Source: Haladaptatus sp. QDMS2 | GTDB taxonomy: Archaea > Halobacteriota > Halobacteria > Halobacteriales > Halococcaceae | NCBI RefSeq assembly: GCF_029338295.1 | Contig: NZ_CP119791.1 | Location: 372,001-436,000, forward strand | Direction: 5' to 3' | DNA: 64,000 bases | In this document: positions 25,372 to 34,455 of the stretch, piece by piece | How positions within the stretch are numbered: the first letter of the stretch is position 1 | Layout: each line of letters starts with the position of its first letter | Notes under the pieces: generated by a model | What the model was told of the DNA's origin: nothing | The model's input: the letters and a program-made list of their open reading frames with translations, nothing else | The model's database searches: none | Made by a program: the position numbers and the translations under genes

Positions 25372-26856
25372 ATGCGCTCTCAGGTGCGCCGCCGCCTCTC
25401 CACCTACTACGCTCGCCTCCAGCGCCTCGAACGCCGCCAGATGCGCGACCTCAGGCGCTGGATGGAGGGCACCCGAAACCTAATTCATCTGACGGTTATC
25501 ATTCTCGTCCCGCTGCTCATCGCTCTCGTCACCGCCATCTCGAACTCGGTCGCCCAACTCTCCTTCCTGCTGTTTCCGCCACTCGCCGCCGGGACCTACA
25601 CCCTCTTTGCCGACCCCGAAGGCAAGTATTCGAAACCCGGGAAGTTCGTCGCCGGACTCACCATCGGCGCGCTCTGTGGCTGGGTCGCCCTCGAGATCGC
25701 GGTACTCGGCTTTCTCGAAATGCCGCCGACCGGGCGCTCCGTCAGCGCGACGAGCGCCGCCATCGGCATCTTCCTCACTGGCGTCGCGACGTGGGTGTTC
25801 GACATCGAGGAACCCTCCGCGTTTTCAACCGCCCTACTCGCGCTGGTCACCGGCTCCACACAGCTCGATTACGTCATCTCCGTCGCCCTCTCGAGTTCGC
25901 TCGTCGCGCTCGTGTTCGTCTTCTGGAAAGAGCAGTTCTACCACCGCCGCGCCCGCTATCTCTACCAATCGACGAAGGGTGACGACCACGTCCTCGTCCC
26001 GATGCGCGGAGAGGCACAGGTCGCCACCGCGATGTTCGGAGCCCGCCTCGCCGCCGCCCACGACGCCGGAAAGGTGGTGTTGCTCGATATCGTGGACGAC
26101 GCAGCCCTCGCCGAGGCGGAAGCCCAACTCGTCGACGAACGCGACGTGACCGCGCTCACAGAGGAGGCAGACGAGGAATCCATCGCAGAACAGGCCGAGA
26201 CGAAAGCCGCTTCCGAGGCCGCGACGCGCCTCGAAGCCCGCGCCAATCGTCTCAAGACGAAAGTCGGCGTGCCCGTCGAAGTCGTGGTCGCGGTGGACGG
26301 CAACACCCCCGCCCAGACGGTCATCCAGACCGCTCGGTCCACCAACTGCGACCTCATCGTCTCGCCGTACGAAGAACGTCACGGGGCGCTCTCGCCGTTC
26401 ATCCGGACCCTGTTTCGCAGCGAGGTGGACGTGGCGGTTCACCGTTCGAGCGGTGGGCGGTCGCGCTGGCGACGCATTCTCGTTCCCATCCGCAGCCCGA
26501 GCGACGTGGGCCACGCCATGATCGACTTCGCGCTGCGGCTCACCGGGCGGACGGGACGGGTGAGCGTGGCCCACTGCATCACCGCCCGCGAGCAGCGCCG
26601 GGAGGCTGAGAATATGCTCGCTGACCTCGTCGACGCCTTCGAGGGGAATCTGGAGACGCGCGTCTCGCGGTCGAAGATAGAGGATTTCCTCACGGCGAAC
26701 GCCAGTCAGTACGACCTCGTCTTCCTCGGGGCGAGCACCGACCGGTCTGCGGCCTCACGGCTCATCTCCCCGCCGACGTTCGAGCGGATTCAGGACCTCG
26801 ACTGCGACGTGGCCATCGTCGATCGGGGTAAACACCCGCTCCCGACGTTCGATTAG
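25372..26856 (+). CDS. HPP-type membrane protein fused to UspA-like domains
   Basis: 494-residue protein. A basic N terminus with a short helical stretch (residues 1-30) leads into four or five hydrophobic segments (about 35-185) with the HPP-like SFLLFPPLAAGTYTLFADPEGKYSKP. The rest is cytoplasmic: two UspA-like domains begin VLVPMRGEAQVATAM (about 205) and RRILVPIRSPSDVGHAM (about 365), separated by an acidic coiled region. The design suggests a small-molecule channel or carrier gated by nucleotide-binding UspA units, which is inference. The ATG giving MRSQVRRRL is chosen. The stop overlaps the convergent K+ channel gene by 4 bases. Confidence 0.85.
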   Translation: MRSQVRRRLSTYYARLQRLERRQMRDLRRWMEGTRNLIHLTVIILVPLLIALVTAISNSVAQLSFLLFPPLAAGTYTLFADPEGKYSKPGKFVAGLTIGALCGWVALEIAVLGFLEMPPTGRSVSATSAAIGIFLTGVATWVFDIEEPSAFSTALLALVTGSTQLDYVISVALSSSLVALVFVFWKEQFYHRRARYLYQSTKGDDHVLVPMRGEAQVATAMFGARLAAAHDAGKVVLLDIVDDAALAEAEAQLVDERDVTALTEEADEESIAEQAETKAASEAATRLEARANRLKTKVGVPVEVVVAVDGNTPAQTVIQTARSTNCDLIVSPYEERHGALSPFIRTLFRSEVDVAVHRSSGGRSRWRRILVPIRSPSDVGHAMIDFALRLTGRTGRVSVAHCITAREQRREAENMLADLVDAFEGNLETRVSRSKIEDFLTANASQYDLVFLGASTDRSAASRLISPPTFERIQDLDCDVAIVDRGKHPLPTFD

Positions 26857-28022
26857 ACGTTATTGTTCTTTTCGTCTACGTCGAGGATGCGGTCTGCGAA
26901 CGCCTCCATGCCCCGCTGACCGAGGGCGGACTGGACGAGCAGGTGGCCGCCGATGACCGCCGGACTGATGACGGTGTCCGCACCGGCGCGTTTCAGTTTC
27001 TGGATGTTCTCGCGTTCGGTGGCGGCGGCGACGATGTTGATGTCGGGATTCAACTGCCGCGCGGTGAGAATCGAGAGGGCGTCCTCCGCGTCGGAGTTGG
27101 TCGCCGCGACCACCGCCTTCGCGCGGTCGATGCCGACGCGTTCGAGGACGGGTTCGTCGGAAGGTTCACCGGTCAACACCTTGTAGCCCCGGTCTGAGAG
27201 GTCTGTGGTGTGTTCCTTGTCCGGGACGACGACCACGAACTCGGAGGTCGTCTGCAGTTCTTCTAAAATCGGTTCGGTCAGTTCGCCGTAGCCGAGGACG
27301 ACGACGTGGTTTTCGAGGGTTGCGAGTTGTGATTCGCTCATGATACCAAGTGCTCGTGAGAAGCGCGCTTCGATGGCGGGGCCGAGGACGGACCCGAGGG
27401 CGATTGCGAAACTGGCGGTGCCGATGACGATGACCGTCATGCCGAACAGACGGGCGACGGGCGTCGCGGGGGAGGCGTCACCGTAGCCGACCGTGCTCGC
27501 GGTTACCAGGGTGAAGTAGAAGGCATCGACGAGGTTGTTGATGCCGGTGAACTGCTCGCGCAGGGCGAACGTCCCGACGGTGCCGTAAATCTGCGCCCCG
27601 ACGATGGCGGCGACCGCCCCGAGTTGGGTCGTCGAAAGCGAAATTTCCTGGGTGAATCGCTTTCGGTGAAGCCCGACGACGGGGAGTGCGAGCAACGAGA
27701 GCGCCACCAGCGGCAGCGACAGCGAGTTCGACTGGAGGAGGCCCTGTGCGGCAGTAAGCGGCAGCAGCACCATCGTCAATATCCACCCGGCTTCGAGCCC
27801 CCGCCTGAGGCCGAGCACGCCGACGAGCAGGAGGAATCCGGTCAGTGCGCCCGTGAACCCGGCCGTCTCCTGGACAGCGTCGGGGACGTAGGGACTGAGC
27901 GGTCCCGGCACGACCGTCGGCGTCGCGATGTTCGCCACGCCAGTCGCGAAGGAGAGCAACGCCACTGCCAGTGTCAACAGGATGGCGATGCGGGTGCTGA
28001 ACCAGGCGCGCCTCCGTTCCAT
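26853..28022 (-). CDS. Potassium channel with RCK/TrkA-N domain
   Basis: 389-residue ion channel. Hydrophobic helices fill residues 10-140, then a two-helix pore with the K+ selectivity filter TVGYGD (residues 177-182) and an inner helix. The C-terminal half is an NAD-binding RCK domain beginning HVVVLGYGELTEPILEEL, with AVVAATNSDAEDAL and ADTVISPAVIGG. The extra N-terminal helices before the pore differ from simple two-helix channels such as MthK. It should pass K+ under nucleotide or ligand control, of high value in a salt-in organism. The start MERRRAWFSTR is preferred. It diverges from two TrkA-C membrane protein genes. Confidence 0.92.
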   Translation of the reverse strand: MERRRAWFSTRIAILLTLAVALLSFATGVANIATPTVVPGPLSPYVPDAVQETAGFTGALTGFLLLVGVLGLRRGLEAGWILTMVLLPLTAAQGLLQSNSLSLPLVALSLLALPVVGLHRKRFTQEISLSTTQLGAVAAIVGAQIYGTVGTFALREQFTGINNLVDAFYFTLVTASTVGYGDASPATPVARLFGMTVIVIGTASFAIALGSVLGPAIEARFSRALGIMSESQLATLENHVVVLGYGELTEPILEELQTTSEFVVVVPDKEHTTDLSDRGYKVLTGEPSDEPVLERVGIDRAKAVVAATNSDAEDALSILTARQLNPDINIVAAATERENIQKLKRAGADTVISPAVIGGHLLVQSALGQRGMEAFADRILDVDEKNNNV

Positions 28023-28145
28023 ACACGTGTCTGGTTCCGTGATAGTATATAAACCTCCCACTTCCCATACTCGTTGGCGGCGGTACAACCACTCGTTACT
28101 CGCGGGTTCCGGTACTGGTAAAGTCCCTCCGTGTGTGGGTCAATT

Positions 28146-29393
28146 ATGGTTCAGTCGTTTCCGATTCAGGTGCTTCTCGGCATCTATCTCGGACTTTTGA
28201 CGGGGATAATCCCCGGCCTCATCGCGTTCACGCTGGGGTTCGTCTTCAAGTATTTTACCGGGGTGACGCTACCCGGGTTCGGTGTGGTGACCCTCGGAGT
28301 CGCCATCGCGGGCATCAACGGCGGCCTGCTCGGCCTCATCGACCCTACCATCGGGAGTTCGCCCACGCTCCTCGTCGCCGCCATCGTGGTGATGATGGTG
28401 ACGCTTTACACCCACTCAATCGGCGACAAACTCGGCGCTGAATTCCCAAAGCGACTCTCACTCAAACGCCTTCGCGAGCAGAAACTCTCCCAGGACGTGT
28501 TGAACCGGGTCGGGGTTCGCGGCGAGATTCAGATAGACATCGTCGGCCCAGTCGGCGACATGGAGGGCTATCCGCCGCTCTCGACCGACCTGCGGACGGC
28601 GATTCAGGAGTCGAAACTCTCCTTTCCCCACGACCTCCCGCTCTCTGAACTCGAAGCGCGCATCGCAGACCGACTCAAGAACGACCACGACCTCGCCGAC
28701 GTGGCGGTGACGGTCGATTCACAGGCGAAAGCGAGCGTCAACGCCGCCCCGCCGAGTGGCAGCCTCTCTCGGCGCGTCCCGAAGGGAACCCGGGCGGTAT
28801 CGCTCGATGCCCTCGTTCCGACCGGCATCGTCCGTGGGGACGAGGTAGAACTCAGGACGACCGCCGGGACAGTCACGGGACCGGTCGTCTCCGCGCAGTC
28901 CACCGAAGGCGGTGAGCCGGCGAAACCGGCCGCCGAGGTCACCGACGGCGGCGAAGACGCCGCGACGCCCGCACCGGCCCCCCACGCGCCGACGACGACC
29001 GGCGGCGACGGACGAATCACCGTCGCAGTGGAGCGTGCAGCGGCGAAGCAACTCCTCGGCGTAGCGTCCGGGCGCGTCGTGACGAACGCCCGAGGGACGC
29101 GCAGAGAGTACGAACTCGTCTCGCTGTTGCGCCGGGCGGGCAAACGCTTCCAGAAAATCAGCGTCCGTGCGGCCGGCGAACTCGACGGCCACACCCTCGG
29201 CGACGTCGGGGTACGAACTAATTACGACGTGGCCGTCCTCGCCGTGAAACGTTCGACGAAGGCCGAGACGAACGGGTCTGCTCGCGGCTGGGTGTTCGCG
29301 CCGCGGGGTGAAACCATGCTCGCGGCCGGTGACGAACTGTTCGTCGTCGGGACGCGCGACGCGCTCGCGTCGTTCAAGGAGGTGGCGGCGTGA
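28146..29393 (+). CDS. Membrane-anchored TrkA-C domain protein, first of pair
   Basis: 415-residue protein with three to four hydrophobic segments in residues 5-90 (LLTGIIPGLIAFTLGF, LGVAIAGINGGLLGLI, LLVAAIVVMMVTLY) and a long cytoplasmic part. The final 75 residues form a TrkA-C (RCK_C) domain, FQKISVRAAGELDGHTLGDV to GDELFVVGTRDAL. Between lies an acidic Ala/Pro-rich linker (about 270-300). No Rossmann TrkA-N half is present, so it may sense a ligand and act on a partner. The ATG at 28146 is used over a GTG five codons before. Its stop TGA overlaps the next gene's GTG by 4 bases. Confidence 0.82.
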   Translation: MVQSFPIQVLLGIYLGLLTGIIPGLIAFTLGFVFKYFTGVTLPGFGVVTLGVAIAGINGGLLGLIDPTIGSSPTLLVAAIVVMMVTLYTHSIGDKLGAEFPKRLSLKRLREQKLSQDVLNRVGVRGEIQIDIVGPVGDMEGYPPLSTDLRTAIQESKLSFPHDLPLSELEARIADRLKNDHDLADVAVTVDSQAKASVNAAPPSGSLSRRVPKGTRAVSLDALVPTGIVRGDEVELRTTAGTVTGPVVSAQSTEGGEPAKPAAEVTDGGEDAATPAPAPHAPTTTGGDGRITVAVERAAAKQLLGVASGRVVTNARGTRREYELVSLLRRAGKRFQKISVRAAGELDGHTLGDVGVRTNYDVAVLAVKRSTKAETNGSARGWVFAPRGETMLAAGDELFVVGTRDALASFKEVAA

Positions 29394-30550
29394 CGCTCGT
29401 CGAAAATCTCCTTCAGTCGGTCCTTGCATCTGCGGTTTCGGTCGTCGGGATGGGACTGCTCGGCCTCGCCGGTGCGCTGGCGCTCGCGTTCGTCTACCGC
29501 TGGTACTCCCGCCAGAAGTCCCCGCGAAGCGTCGCCATCCTCGTTGGCCTCTCTGCGGTCTCGCTGTGGCTAAACACTGACTTCGCGCTCAAGCAGGTCA
29601 TCACCGACGGTAACCTCGCTGACCTCCAGACGAACGCCATCGTCACCATCGCTTCGTTCATCGCCGGTGGCATCGGAGCCTCTATCGGCCATCAGATCGG
29701 CGACGACCTCGCGGTTCGATTCTTCGCCATCTCGGGAGTCAAGGACCTGAACCGCGAGATGAGCCAACTCGTTCAATCAGTTGGGCGGACGATTACGGTC
29801 ACGCTCCCCGAGGAGATTCACGACATCGAGGGGTACGACCCGGCCGACGACGCGACCAAGGAGAAACTCTCGGGTATCTCGCTCGTGTTTCCGCGGAAAC
29901 TCACCGTTGGCGAACTCAAGAGTCGCCTCGTCTCCCGGCTCAAAGAGGACTACAGCGTCGGCCACGTGGACATCGAACTGGACGAGAGCGGCACCGTCAC
30001 CTTCCTCGCAATCGGGAGTCGGGCCGCCGGCCTCGGGCCGACGCTTCCCCCGGGAAAAGTCGCCCTCGCCATCCACGCAGACCCCGCCCACGGCGCGAGC
30101 GCGGGCGACCTCGTGCAAGTGTGGAAGCCGGGACCGGAACCCGAACTCGTGACCGCGGCGGAACTGCGCGCTCGCGTCGAAGACATCGTCACGCTCGTCG
30201 TCGATGCGGGCGACGCAGATCTCCTCTCTGCGGAGGAGCAGTACCGCCTCATCACGCTCCCCTCCGAACCGCTCCCCGACCGCGAGTTTGCCTCGCTGCT
30301 TCGGGCCGCGGACGAGACCATGGGGGCGATTGCCGTCCACGAGTCGAGTGCCCTCGTCGGCACGATGCTCGGCGACCTCGACTCGACCATCGTCGCCATC
30401 AAACCCCAGTCAGGCGGCGTGAGCGCGATTCCGTCGCGCAGCCACGTCCTCGAAGCGGGTGACACTATCTACGTCATCGCCCGCCCGGAGGAACTGCGGC
30501 GGCTCGAAGCCGTCACCGGCCCATCGAAACAGCAGACGCCGGCCGAGTGA
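29390..30550 (+). CDS. Membrane-anchored TrkA-C domain protein, second of pair
   Basis: 386-residue protein of the same layout as its upstream neighbour: three hydrophobic segments (about 15-37, 47-65, 82-100), a soluble middle with KLTVGELKSRLVSRLKEDY that parallels LPLSELEARIADRLKNDH in the first protein, and a terminal TrkA-C domain (GTMLGDLDSTIVAIKPQ to GDTIYVIARPEEL). It starts with GTG inside the upstream stop (GTGA), so translation is coupled and the two proteins probably act together. The K+ channel gene diverges upstream. Function beyond ligand binding is unknown. Confidence 0.82.
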   Translation: MTLVENLLQSVLASAVSVVGMGLLGLAGALALAFVYRWYSRQKSPRSVAILVGLSAVSLWLNTDFALKQVITDGNLADLQTNAIVTIASFIAGGIGASIGHQIGDDLAVRFFAISGVKDLNREMSQLVQSVGRTITVTLPEEIHDIEGYDPADDATKEKLSGISLVFPRKLTVGELKSRLVSRLKEDYSVGHVDIELDESGTVTFLAIGSRAAGLGPTLPPGKVALAIHADPAHGASAGDLVQVWKPGPEPELVTAAELRARVEDIVTLVVDAGDADLLSAEEQYRLITLPSEPLPDREFASLLRAADETMGAIAVHESSALVGTMLGDLDSTIVAIKPQSGGVSAIPSRSHVLEAGDTIYVIARPEELRRLEAVTGPSKQQTPAE

Positions 30551-30593
30551 ATTCCGGCGAGGCTTTTTCTTCTCGCGGGAGAGACCCACAGAC

Positions 30594-30872
30594 ATGCAGT
30601 GGAAACTCTTCGCGAATCTCGCGGAAGCGGCTGGCGAGAAAGAGCCGCCAGTCGATGCACAACCGGGTGACACCCTCGGTGACGCGCTCTCCGCCCTCGT
30701 CTCTCAATACCCAGCGCTCCGGGACGAACTCTTAGACGAGGAGGGCAACCTCTACGACCACATCCGCGTCCTCAGAAACGGGCGCAGCCCATTCGTGAAA
30801 AACGACGGCCTCGATACCGTGTTAGAAGAAGGCGACGAACTCGCCCTGTTCCCCCCGGTCAGTGGCGGGTAG
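30594..30872 (+). CDS. samp1: Ubiquitin-like small archaeal modifier protein, SAMP1 type
   Basis: 92-residue MoaD/ThiS-fold protein ending PVSGG, the C-terminal diglycine that E1-like UbaA adenylates. It serves both as sulfur carrier for molybdopterin synthase and as a protein tag (SAMPylation) in Haloferax. The start MQWKLFANLAEAAG and the stretch LYDHIRVLRNGRSPF match SAMP1 rather than SAMP2 or SAMP3. A T-rich promoter (30563-30570) lies 27 bases before the ATG. Its end overlaps the convergent GNAT gene by 14 bases. Confidence 0.93.
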   Translation: MQWKLFANLAEAAGEKEPPVDAQPGDTLGDALSALVSQYPALRDELLDEEGNLYDHIRVLRNGRSPFVKNDGLDTVLEEGDELALFPPVSGG

Positions 30873-31764
30873 TCAGGTCGGCTTCGAGGACGAAGTCGGG
30901 TTCTTTGTGGATTTGCACCCGAGCGGCGGCCGCATCGCTCACGTAGCGAACCGTTTCGGGGACGAGGACGCGCGTGCGGTCTACCCCCTGCGCGGCAGCG
31001 TCGGCACTGAGCGCGGCGAACAGTGACCGCGCCGCATCGACGTCATCCCACGCACCGACGCCGTATTCGGCGTAGGTGTGGGTCTCTCCGTCGTCGTTGG
31101 TGTGCTCGTAGGTTCGATTCCGGTAGGCCATGGCGACCGTGCCCTCGTCTTGGACGGCGAAGACGGCATCCTCCTCGAGGGTTCTGAGTTTGCCGAGCGT
31201 GAGCTCCGAGAGGGCCCACGACTCGTTGAAATCGAGGCTGAGTCCGGCGAGGTGCGTGCGAGCAGCCGAGCGATTCCAGTAGCTCCACGCGGCTTCTGCG
31301 TCGTGGGTGACGGTCATGGTTGGCGTGGCGTCCGCGTCGGGTTCTGGTTTCACGAAGCGGAACTCGGTCGCCGGTTCGAAGCCGACGGCCCGCGACTGGC
31401 CAAGTCCACCCATATTCCACGAGTACACCATGTTGCGGGCGACGGTCGCGCCCCGCTCTGCGGCCCAGTCGAAGAACGCCTCGGAGAGCCGTCGGGCGAT
31501 TCCCTGCCCGCGGAACGCCGGATTGACGCGCATCCCCTGCCCCCAGGCTTCGTGGTCAGAGAGCATGACCCCCTGCGTGAGGCCAGCGATGTCGGCGCCA
31601 GCATCGACGACGAACGTCCGTCGGGTGTCACTCTCTGCTTCGACCCAGCGCTCGATGACCCACGGGATGTGGTCGTCGACGCCGTGGTCGTCCCACGTTT
31701 CCTGTGTAAACGCGACGATTGGGTCGACGTCAGACTCGCGTATTGGTCTGACCGTCAGTTCCAT
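30859..31764 (-). CDS. GNAT family acetyltransferase, two-part
   Basis: 301-residue protein. The first 150 residues form a complete GNAT domain: RPIRESDVDPIVAF at the start and the acetyl-CoA loop RVNPAFRGQGIARRLSEAFF, followed by SRAVGFEP. The second half looks like a degenerate second GNAT repeat (VLVPETVRYVSDAAA), so the protein may be a double-GNAT. The substrate is unknown. The ATG giving MELTVRPIRESD is chosen; it overlaps the end of gatD by 10 bases on the same strand, so the two are probably co-transcribed. Confidence 0.87.
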   Translation of the reverse strand: MELTVRPIRESDVDPIVAFTQETWDDHGVDDHIPWVIERWVEAESDTRRTFVVDAGADIAGLTQGVMLSDHEAWGQGMRVNPAFRGQGIARRLSEAFFDWAAERGATVARNMVYSWNMGGLGQSRAVGFEPATEFRFVKPEPDADATPTMTVTHDAEAAWSYWNRSAARTHLAGLSLDFNESWALSELTLGKLRTLEEDAVFAVQDEGTVAMAYRNRTYEHTNDDGETHTYAEYGVGAWDDVDAARSLFAALSADAAAQGVDRTRVLVPETVRYVSDAAAARVQIHKEPDFVLEADLTTRH

Positions 31765-32996
31765 GGGACCGACCGCTCGGTTATCTCGCCGGCGAGCGGC
31801 GTCTGCATCGTCCCGACGACGTCGTCGGTATTCGCGAGCGCCCACATCAGCTTGACCTTGGCCGTGCCGGGGAGCATGTCCTCGCCCTCGACGACGCCCG
31901 CGTCGAGCAGGTCGCGGCCGGTGTCGTACACCCGGTCGCAGACGCGCCCGGAGAGACACTGGCTGGTCATGACGACGACGGTTCCGTCCTCGACGAGGTC
32001 GCGGATGTGCGGAATCCAGTCGGTGTGGACGTGGCCGAGGCCGGTTCCCTCGATGACGACGCCCGCTTTCCCCTCCAGGACGTCGAGGAACGCCGGGTCC
32101 ATCCCTGGGGTGAATTTGACTAGTTCCACGTCGGTTTCGATGTCCGGGGCGATGGCGAGGTCGCGCTCGCCGCGTTTCGTGTAGTCGCGTCGGAAGGTGA
32201 GTTCCTCCGTGTCGTAGTCGATTTCGCCGAGGGGCTTCGCCCCGATGGTCTGGAAGGCGTCGCGCCGGGAGGTGTGGTTCTTCCGGACGCGCGTGCCCTC
32301 GTGGAGCGCGCAGGTGGTGTCGCTCTCGGTGGCGTGCATGCAGACGAGCACCTCCGCGCAGTCGCTTTTCGCGGCTTCGACCGCACAAACAGCATTCATC
32401 ACGTTGTCGGAGGACGGCCGGTCAGCAGAGCGCTGACTGCCGGTGAAGACGATGGGGACGGGCGTCTCTATCATGAAGGACATCGCGCTCGCGGTGAACT
32501 GCATCGTGTCGGTGCCGTGCATAACCACGACGCCGTCCGCGCCGTTCTCGATTTCCTCGTAGATGGCGTGGGCGAGGTCCTGCCAGACATCTGACGTCAT
32601 GTTCTCAGAGAGGATGTTCGCGACGACGCGCCCGCGGTAGTTCGCCCGCCCGGCGAGGTCGGGAACTGCGCGAAGCACGTCTTCTGCGTCGAACTGAGCG
32701 GTTACCGCGCCGGTGCGGTAGTCCACCGTAGAGGCGATGGTGCCGCCGGTCGAGATGAGGGCGATGGTCGGGAGGTCCTCGTCGAATTCGACTTCCGACA
32801 CCTCGCTCGTCTCGCCGGGCTCGATCTGATAGACGTCAGATTCGAGCACTTCGACCTCGGCGTTGTCGCGGGCGATACCGACGTTGTAGCCGCCGTCTAG
32901 CTTGACGACGAGCGTCTCCTGGGTGGTCGACGGCAGCAGCACACCTTCGTAGGTCTGCTCGCCGCGTTCGACGCGGACGCGGTCCCCTGGGTTCAT
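31755..32996 (-). CDS. gatD: Glu-tRNA(Gln) amidotransferase subunit D
   Basis: 413-residue archaeal GatD, which releases ammonia from an amide donor for GatE to convert Glu-tRNA(Gln). The N-terminal beta-barrel begins GDRVRVERGEQTYEGVLLP; the asparaginase domain shows the first catalytic Thr in ALISTGGTIAS, the second in VVMHGTDTMQFTA, and Lys in the AAK segment. Subunit E is not in this window, as is common in archaea. The ATG giving MNPGDRVRV is chosen from family starts; an in-frame ATG at 33035 adds 13 residues and cannot be excluded because a CATATT promoter-like element lies about 22 bases beyond it. Confidence 0.94.
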   Translation of the reverse strand: MNPGDRVRVERGEQTYEGVLLPSTTQETLVVKLDGGYNVGIARDNAEVEVLESDVYQIEPGETSEVSEVEFDEDLPTIALISTGGTIASTVDYRTGAVTAQFDAEDVLRAVPDLAGRANYRGRVVANILSENMTSDVWQDLAHAIYEEIENGADGVVVMHGTDTMQFTASAMSFMIETPVPIVFTGSQRSADRPSSDNVMNAVCAVEAAKSDCAEVLVCMHATESDTTCALHEGTRVRKNHTSRRDAFQTIGAKPLGEIDYDTEELTFRRDYTKRGERDLAIAPDIETDVELVKFTPGMDPAFLDVLEGKAGVVIEGTGLGHVHTDWIPHIRDLVEDGTVVVMTSQCLSGRVCDRVYDTGRDLLDAGVVEGEDMLPGTAKVKLMWALANTDDVVGTMQTPLAGEITERSVPWN

Positions 32997-33082
32997 ACGC
33001 CTCGCTACCGCGTGACTGGACTTGAACCCTGCCATCTTTCTCCCACCAAACACCCATATTCGCCCGCCACGAACCACCAGTC

Positions 33083-33559
33083 ATGGCAGAGCGTACAGAA
33101 GAACTCACGCGGACGCGCACGACGCGCGAATCGGCTGCGTCGGCCCCGGACACCACGAGTGAGGAATCGAGCGGCGGCCTCGTCTCTCGACTGCGTCCCC
33201 GCCGCCCGCGACTGTCGCGGCTCTTCGACCCGAAATTCTTCCTGCTCGCCCTCGTGGCGACGCTCGTCGGTCTGTTCGCCGGCGGATTTACGCCGCTTGG
33301 CCCGATTGGCAGCCTCGCGGGCCTCGGCGTCGCTGCGTTCCTCCTCGGCATGCTGGCCGACGAACGGCGTTACCTCGAGGTCGGGGCCGCGGGCGCACTC
33401 GCCTCCGGCGTGAGCGCGTTGCTCACCAATCTGTTTCTGTCGGCCGCCGGGTTTGGCGTCCCCATCGCACTTTTCGGCGCGAGCGCGGGACTCGGCATCG
33501 CAGTCGTCGGGTTCTACGTCGCCCGTGACCTGAAAAAGGGGTTCTCGAAGGAGCTTTAG
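33083..33559 (+). CDS. Small multi-pass membrane protein
   Basis: 158-residue protein. Residues 1-50 are polar, with an Arg/Thr-rich then Arg/Pro-rich segment (RLRPRRPRLSRLFDP). Four hydrophobic stretches follow: FFLLALVATLVGLFAGG, LAGLGVAAFLLGML, a helix in VGAAGALASGVSALL, and ALFGASAGLGIAVVGFYVA, with a basic end, KKGFSKEL. I do not recognise the family; glycine-rich helices recall small haloarchaeal membrane proteins. The start is supported by CATATT centred 26 bases upstream. It diverges from gatD and overlaps the ArsR-like gene's end by 4 bases. Confidence 0.8.
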   Translation: MAERTEELTRTRTTRESAASAPDTTSEESSGGLVSRLRPRRPRLSRLFDPKFFLLALVATLVGLFAGGFTPLGPIGSLAGLGVAAFLLGMLADERRYLEVGAAGALASGVSALLTNLFLSAAGFGVPIALFGASAGLGIAVVGFYVARDLKKGFSKEL

Positions 33560-34218
33560 CCGGCTATCTTCCAGACGTCGTTCTCGACGTACACTAGCCC
33601 GCGGTCTGCCATCTGATAGAGTGCGTCTTCGACAATTGGGTAGGGCGCTTCGACGACGGTGGCCACCTTCGCGGTGGTGTCTGCGCCGCCCGCCATCGCC
33701 CGCAAGATGTCGGTGAACAGCCGGGCGTTCGCGTCGCCAACGTACTCGGAGAGACGGTCCATCACCTCGGTGAGGCGGCCCTGCACCCACCGCTGGGCCA
33801 TCGACAGCTCGCTTTCGAGCTGTTCTAAGTTGTTGAGTTCCGCGGCCACGTCCGCGAGCGAGGCCTCGCCGTTCGTGCTCGTCGTCTTCACGTTGAGCGT
33901 GAGGTGGCGACAGGTCGTCTTCATGTCGAGGCTCGAACTGGCGGGATAGGCACTCTTCGTGCCGAAACTGTACGGCGAGACGTTGACCTCGAGCCGGAGA
34001 TTTCGCGCGATGTGGAAGTACTTCCGGCGCTGGTCGTCGGTTCGACTCTCGACGAGTCCCGCGTCTTCGAGTTTCCGGAGGTGGTCGATGACTGCCTTCG
34101 GGCTGACGCCGAGGTACTCACTAATCTCGGTGACGTAGCACGGCTTGCGTGCGAGCAATCGCAGGATGCGCCGGCGATTTTCGTTTCCGAGTAAGTCGAG
34201 TAAGGCAGCCGAATCCAT
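33556..34218 (-). CDS. ArsR-like winged-helix transcriptional regulator
   Basis: 220-residue regulator. The N-terminal winged HTH covers residues 1-80 (LLGNENRRRILRLLARKP, then SEYLGVSPKAVIDHLRKLEDAGLVES and the wing RRKYFHIA). The middle is a haloarchaea-specific segment LEVNVSPYSFGTKSAYP, and the C terminus has an EQLESELSMAQRW coiled helix plus a second HTH-like fold ending VYVENDVWKI. No metal-binding cysteine box is seen, so it is not a classical metal sensor. The ATG giving MDSAALLDLLGNEN is chosen. The 600 bases upstream are gene-free and hairpin-rich. Confidence 0.87.
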   Translation of the reverse strand: MDSAALLDLLGNENRRRILRLLARKPCYVTEISEYLGVSPKAVIDHLRKLEDAGLVESRTDDQRRKYFHIARNLRLEVNVSPYSFGTKSAYPASSSLDMKTTCRHLTLNVKTTSTNGEASLADVAAELNNLEQLESELSMAQRWVQGRLTEVMDRLSEYVGDANARLFTDILRAMAGGADTTAKVATVVEAPYPIVEDALYQMADRGLVYVENDVWKIAG

Positions 34219-34325
34219 TAGCTTCCCTTTAGCAGTCTGTGGGCAAAAGGATACCTCACTGGAAACGAGCGTCAATTGACGAGTTTACGTTGTAACCCGT
34301 CTCTTATCCATCCAGTATGAAACCA

Positions 34326-34372
34326 CGGTACACGCCGTGTCACCCTACTGAGAAACGACGTGGCGTGTACCG
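34326..34372. repeat. 11-base perfect inverted repeat
   Basis: CGGTACACGCC (34326-34336) and GGCGTGTACCG (34362-34372) are exact inverted copies separated by 25 bases. It could be a stem of a structured RNA or paired operator half-sites. Confidence 0.6.
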
Positions 34373-34414
34373 AGAAGTGGCTCCGGCCCCCCATCGCAAA
34401 GTGGATACCCCACG

Positions 34415-34455
34415 CTCGACAACCTGTCGAGTCGCGTACCTGTGACCTGGTACGC
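34415..34455. repeat. Two adjacent perfect hairpins
   Basis: CTCGACA-ACC-TGTCGAG (34415-34431) is followed after two bases by GCGTACC-8-GGTACGC (34434-34455). Tight loops and adjacency suggest folded RNA. Confidence 0.55.
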
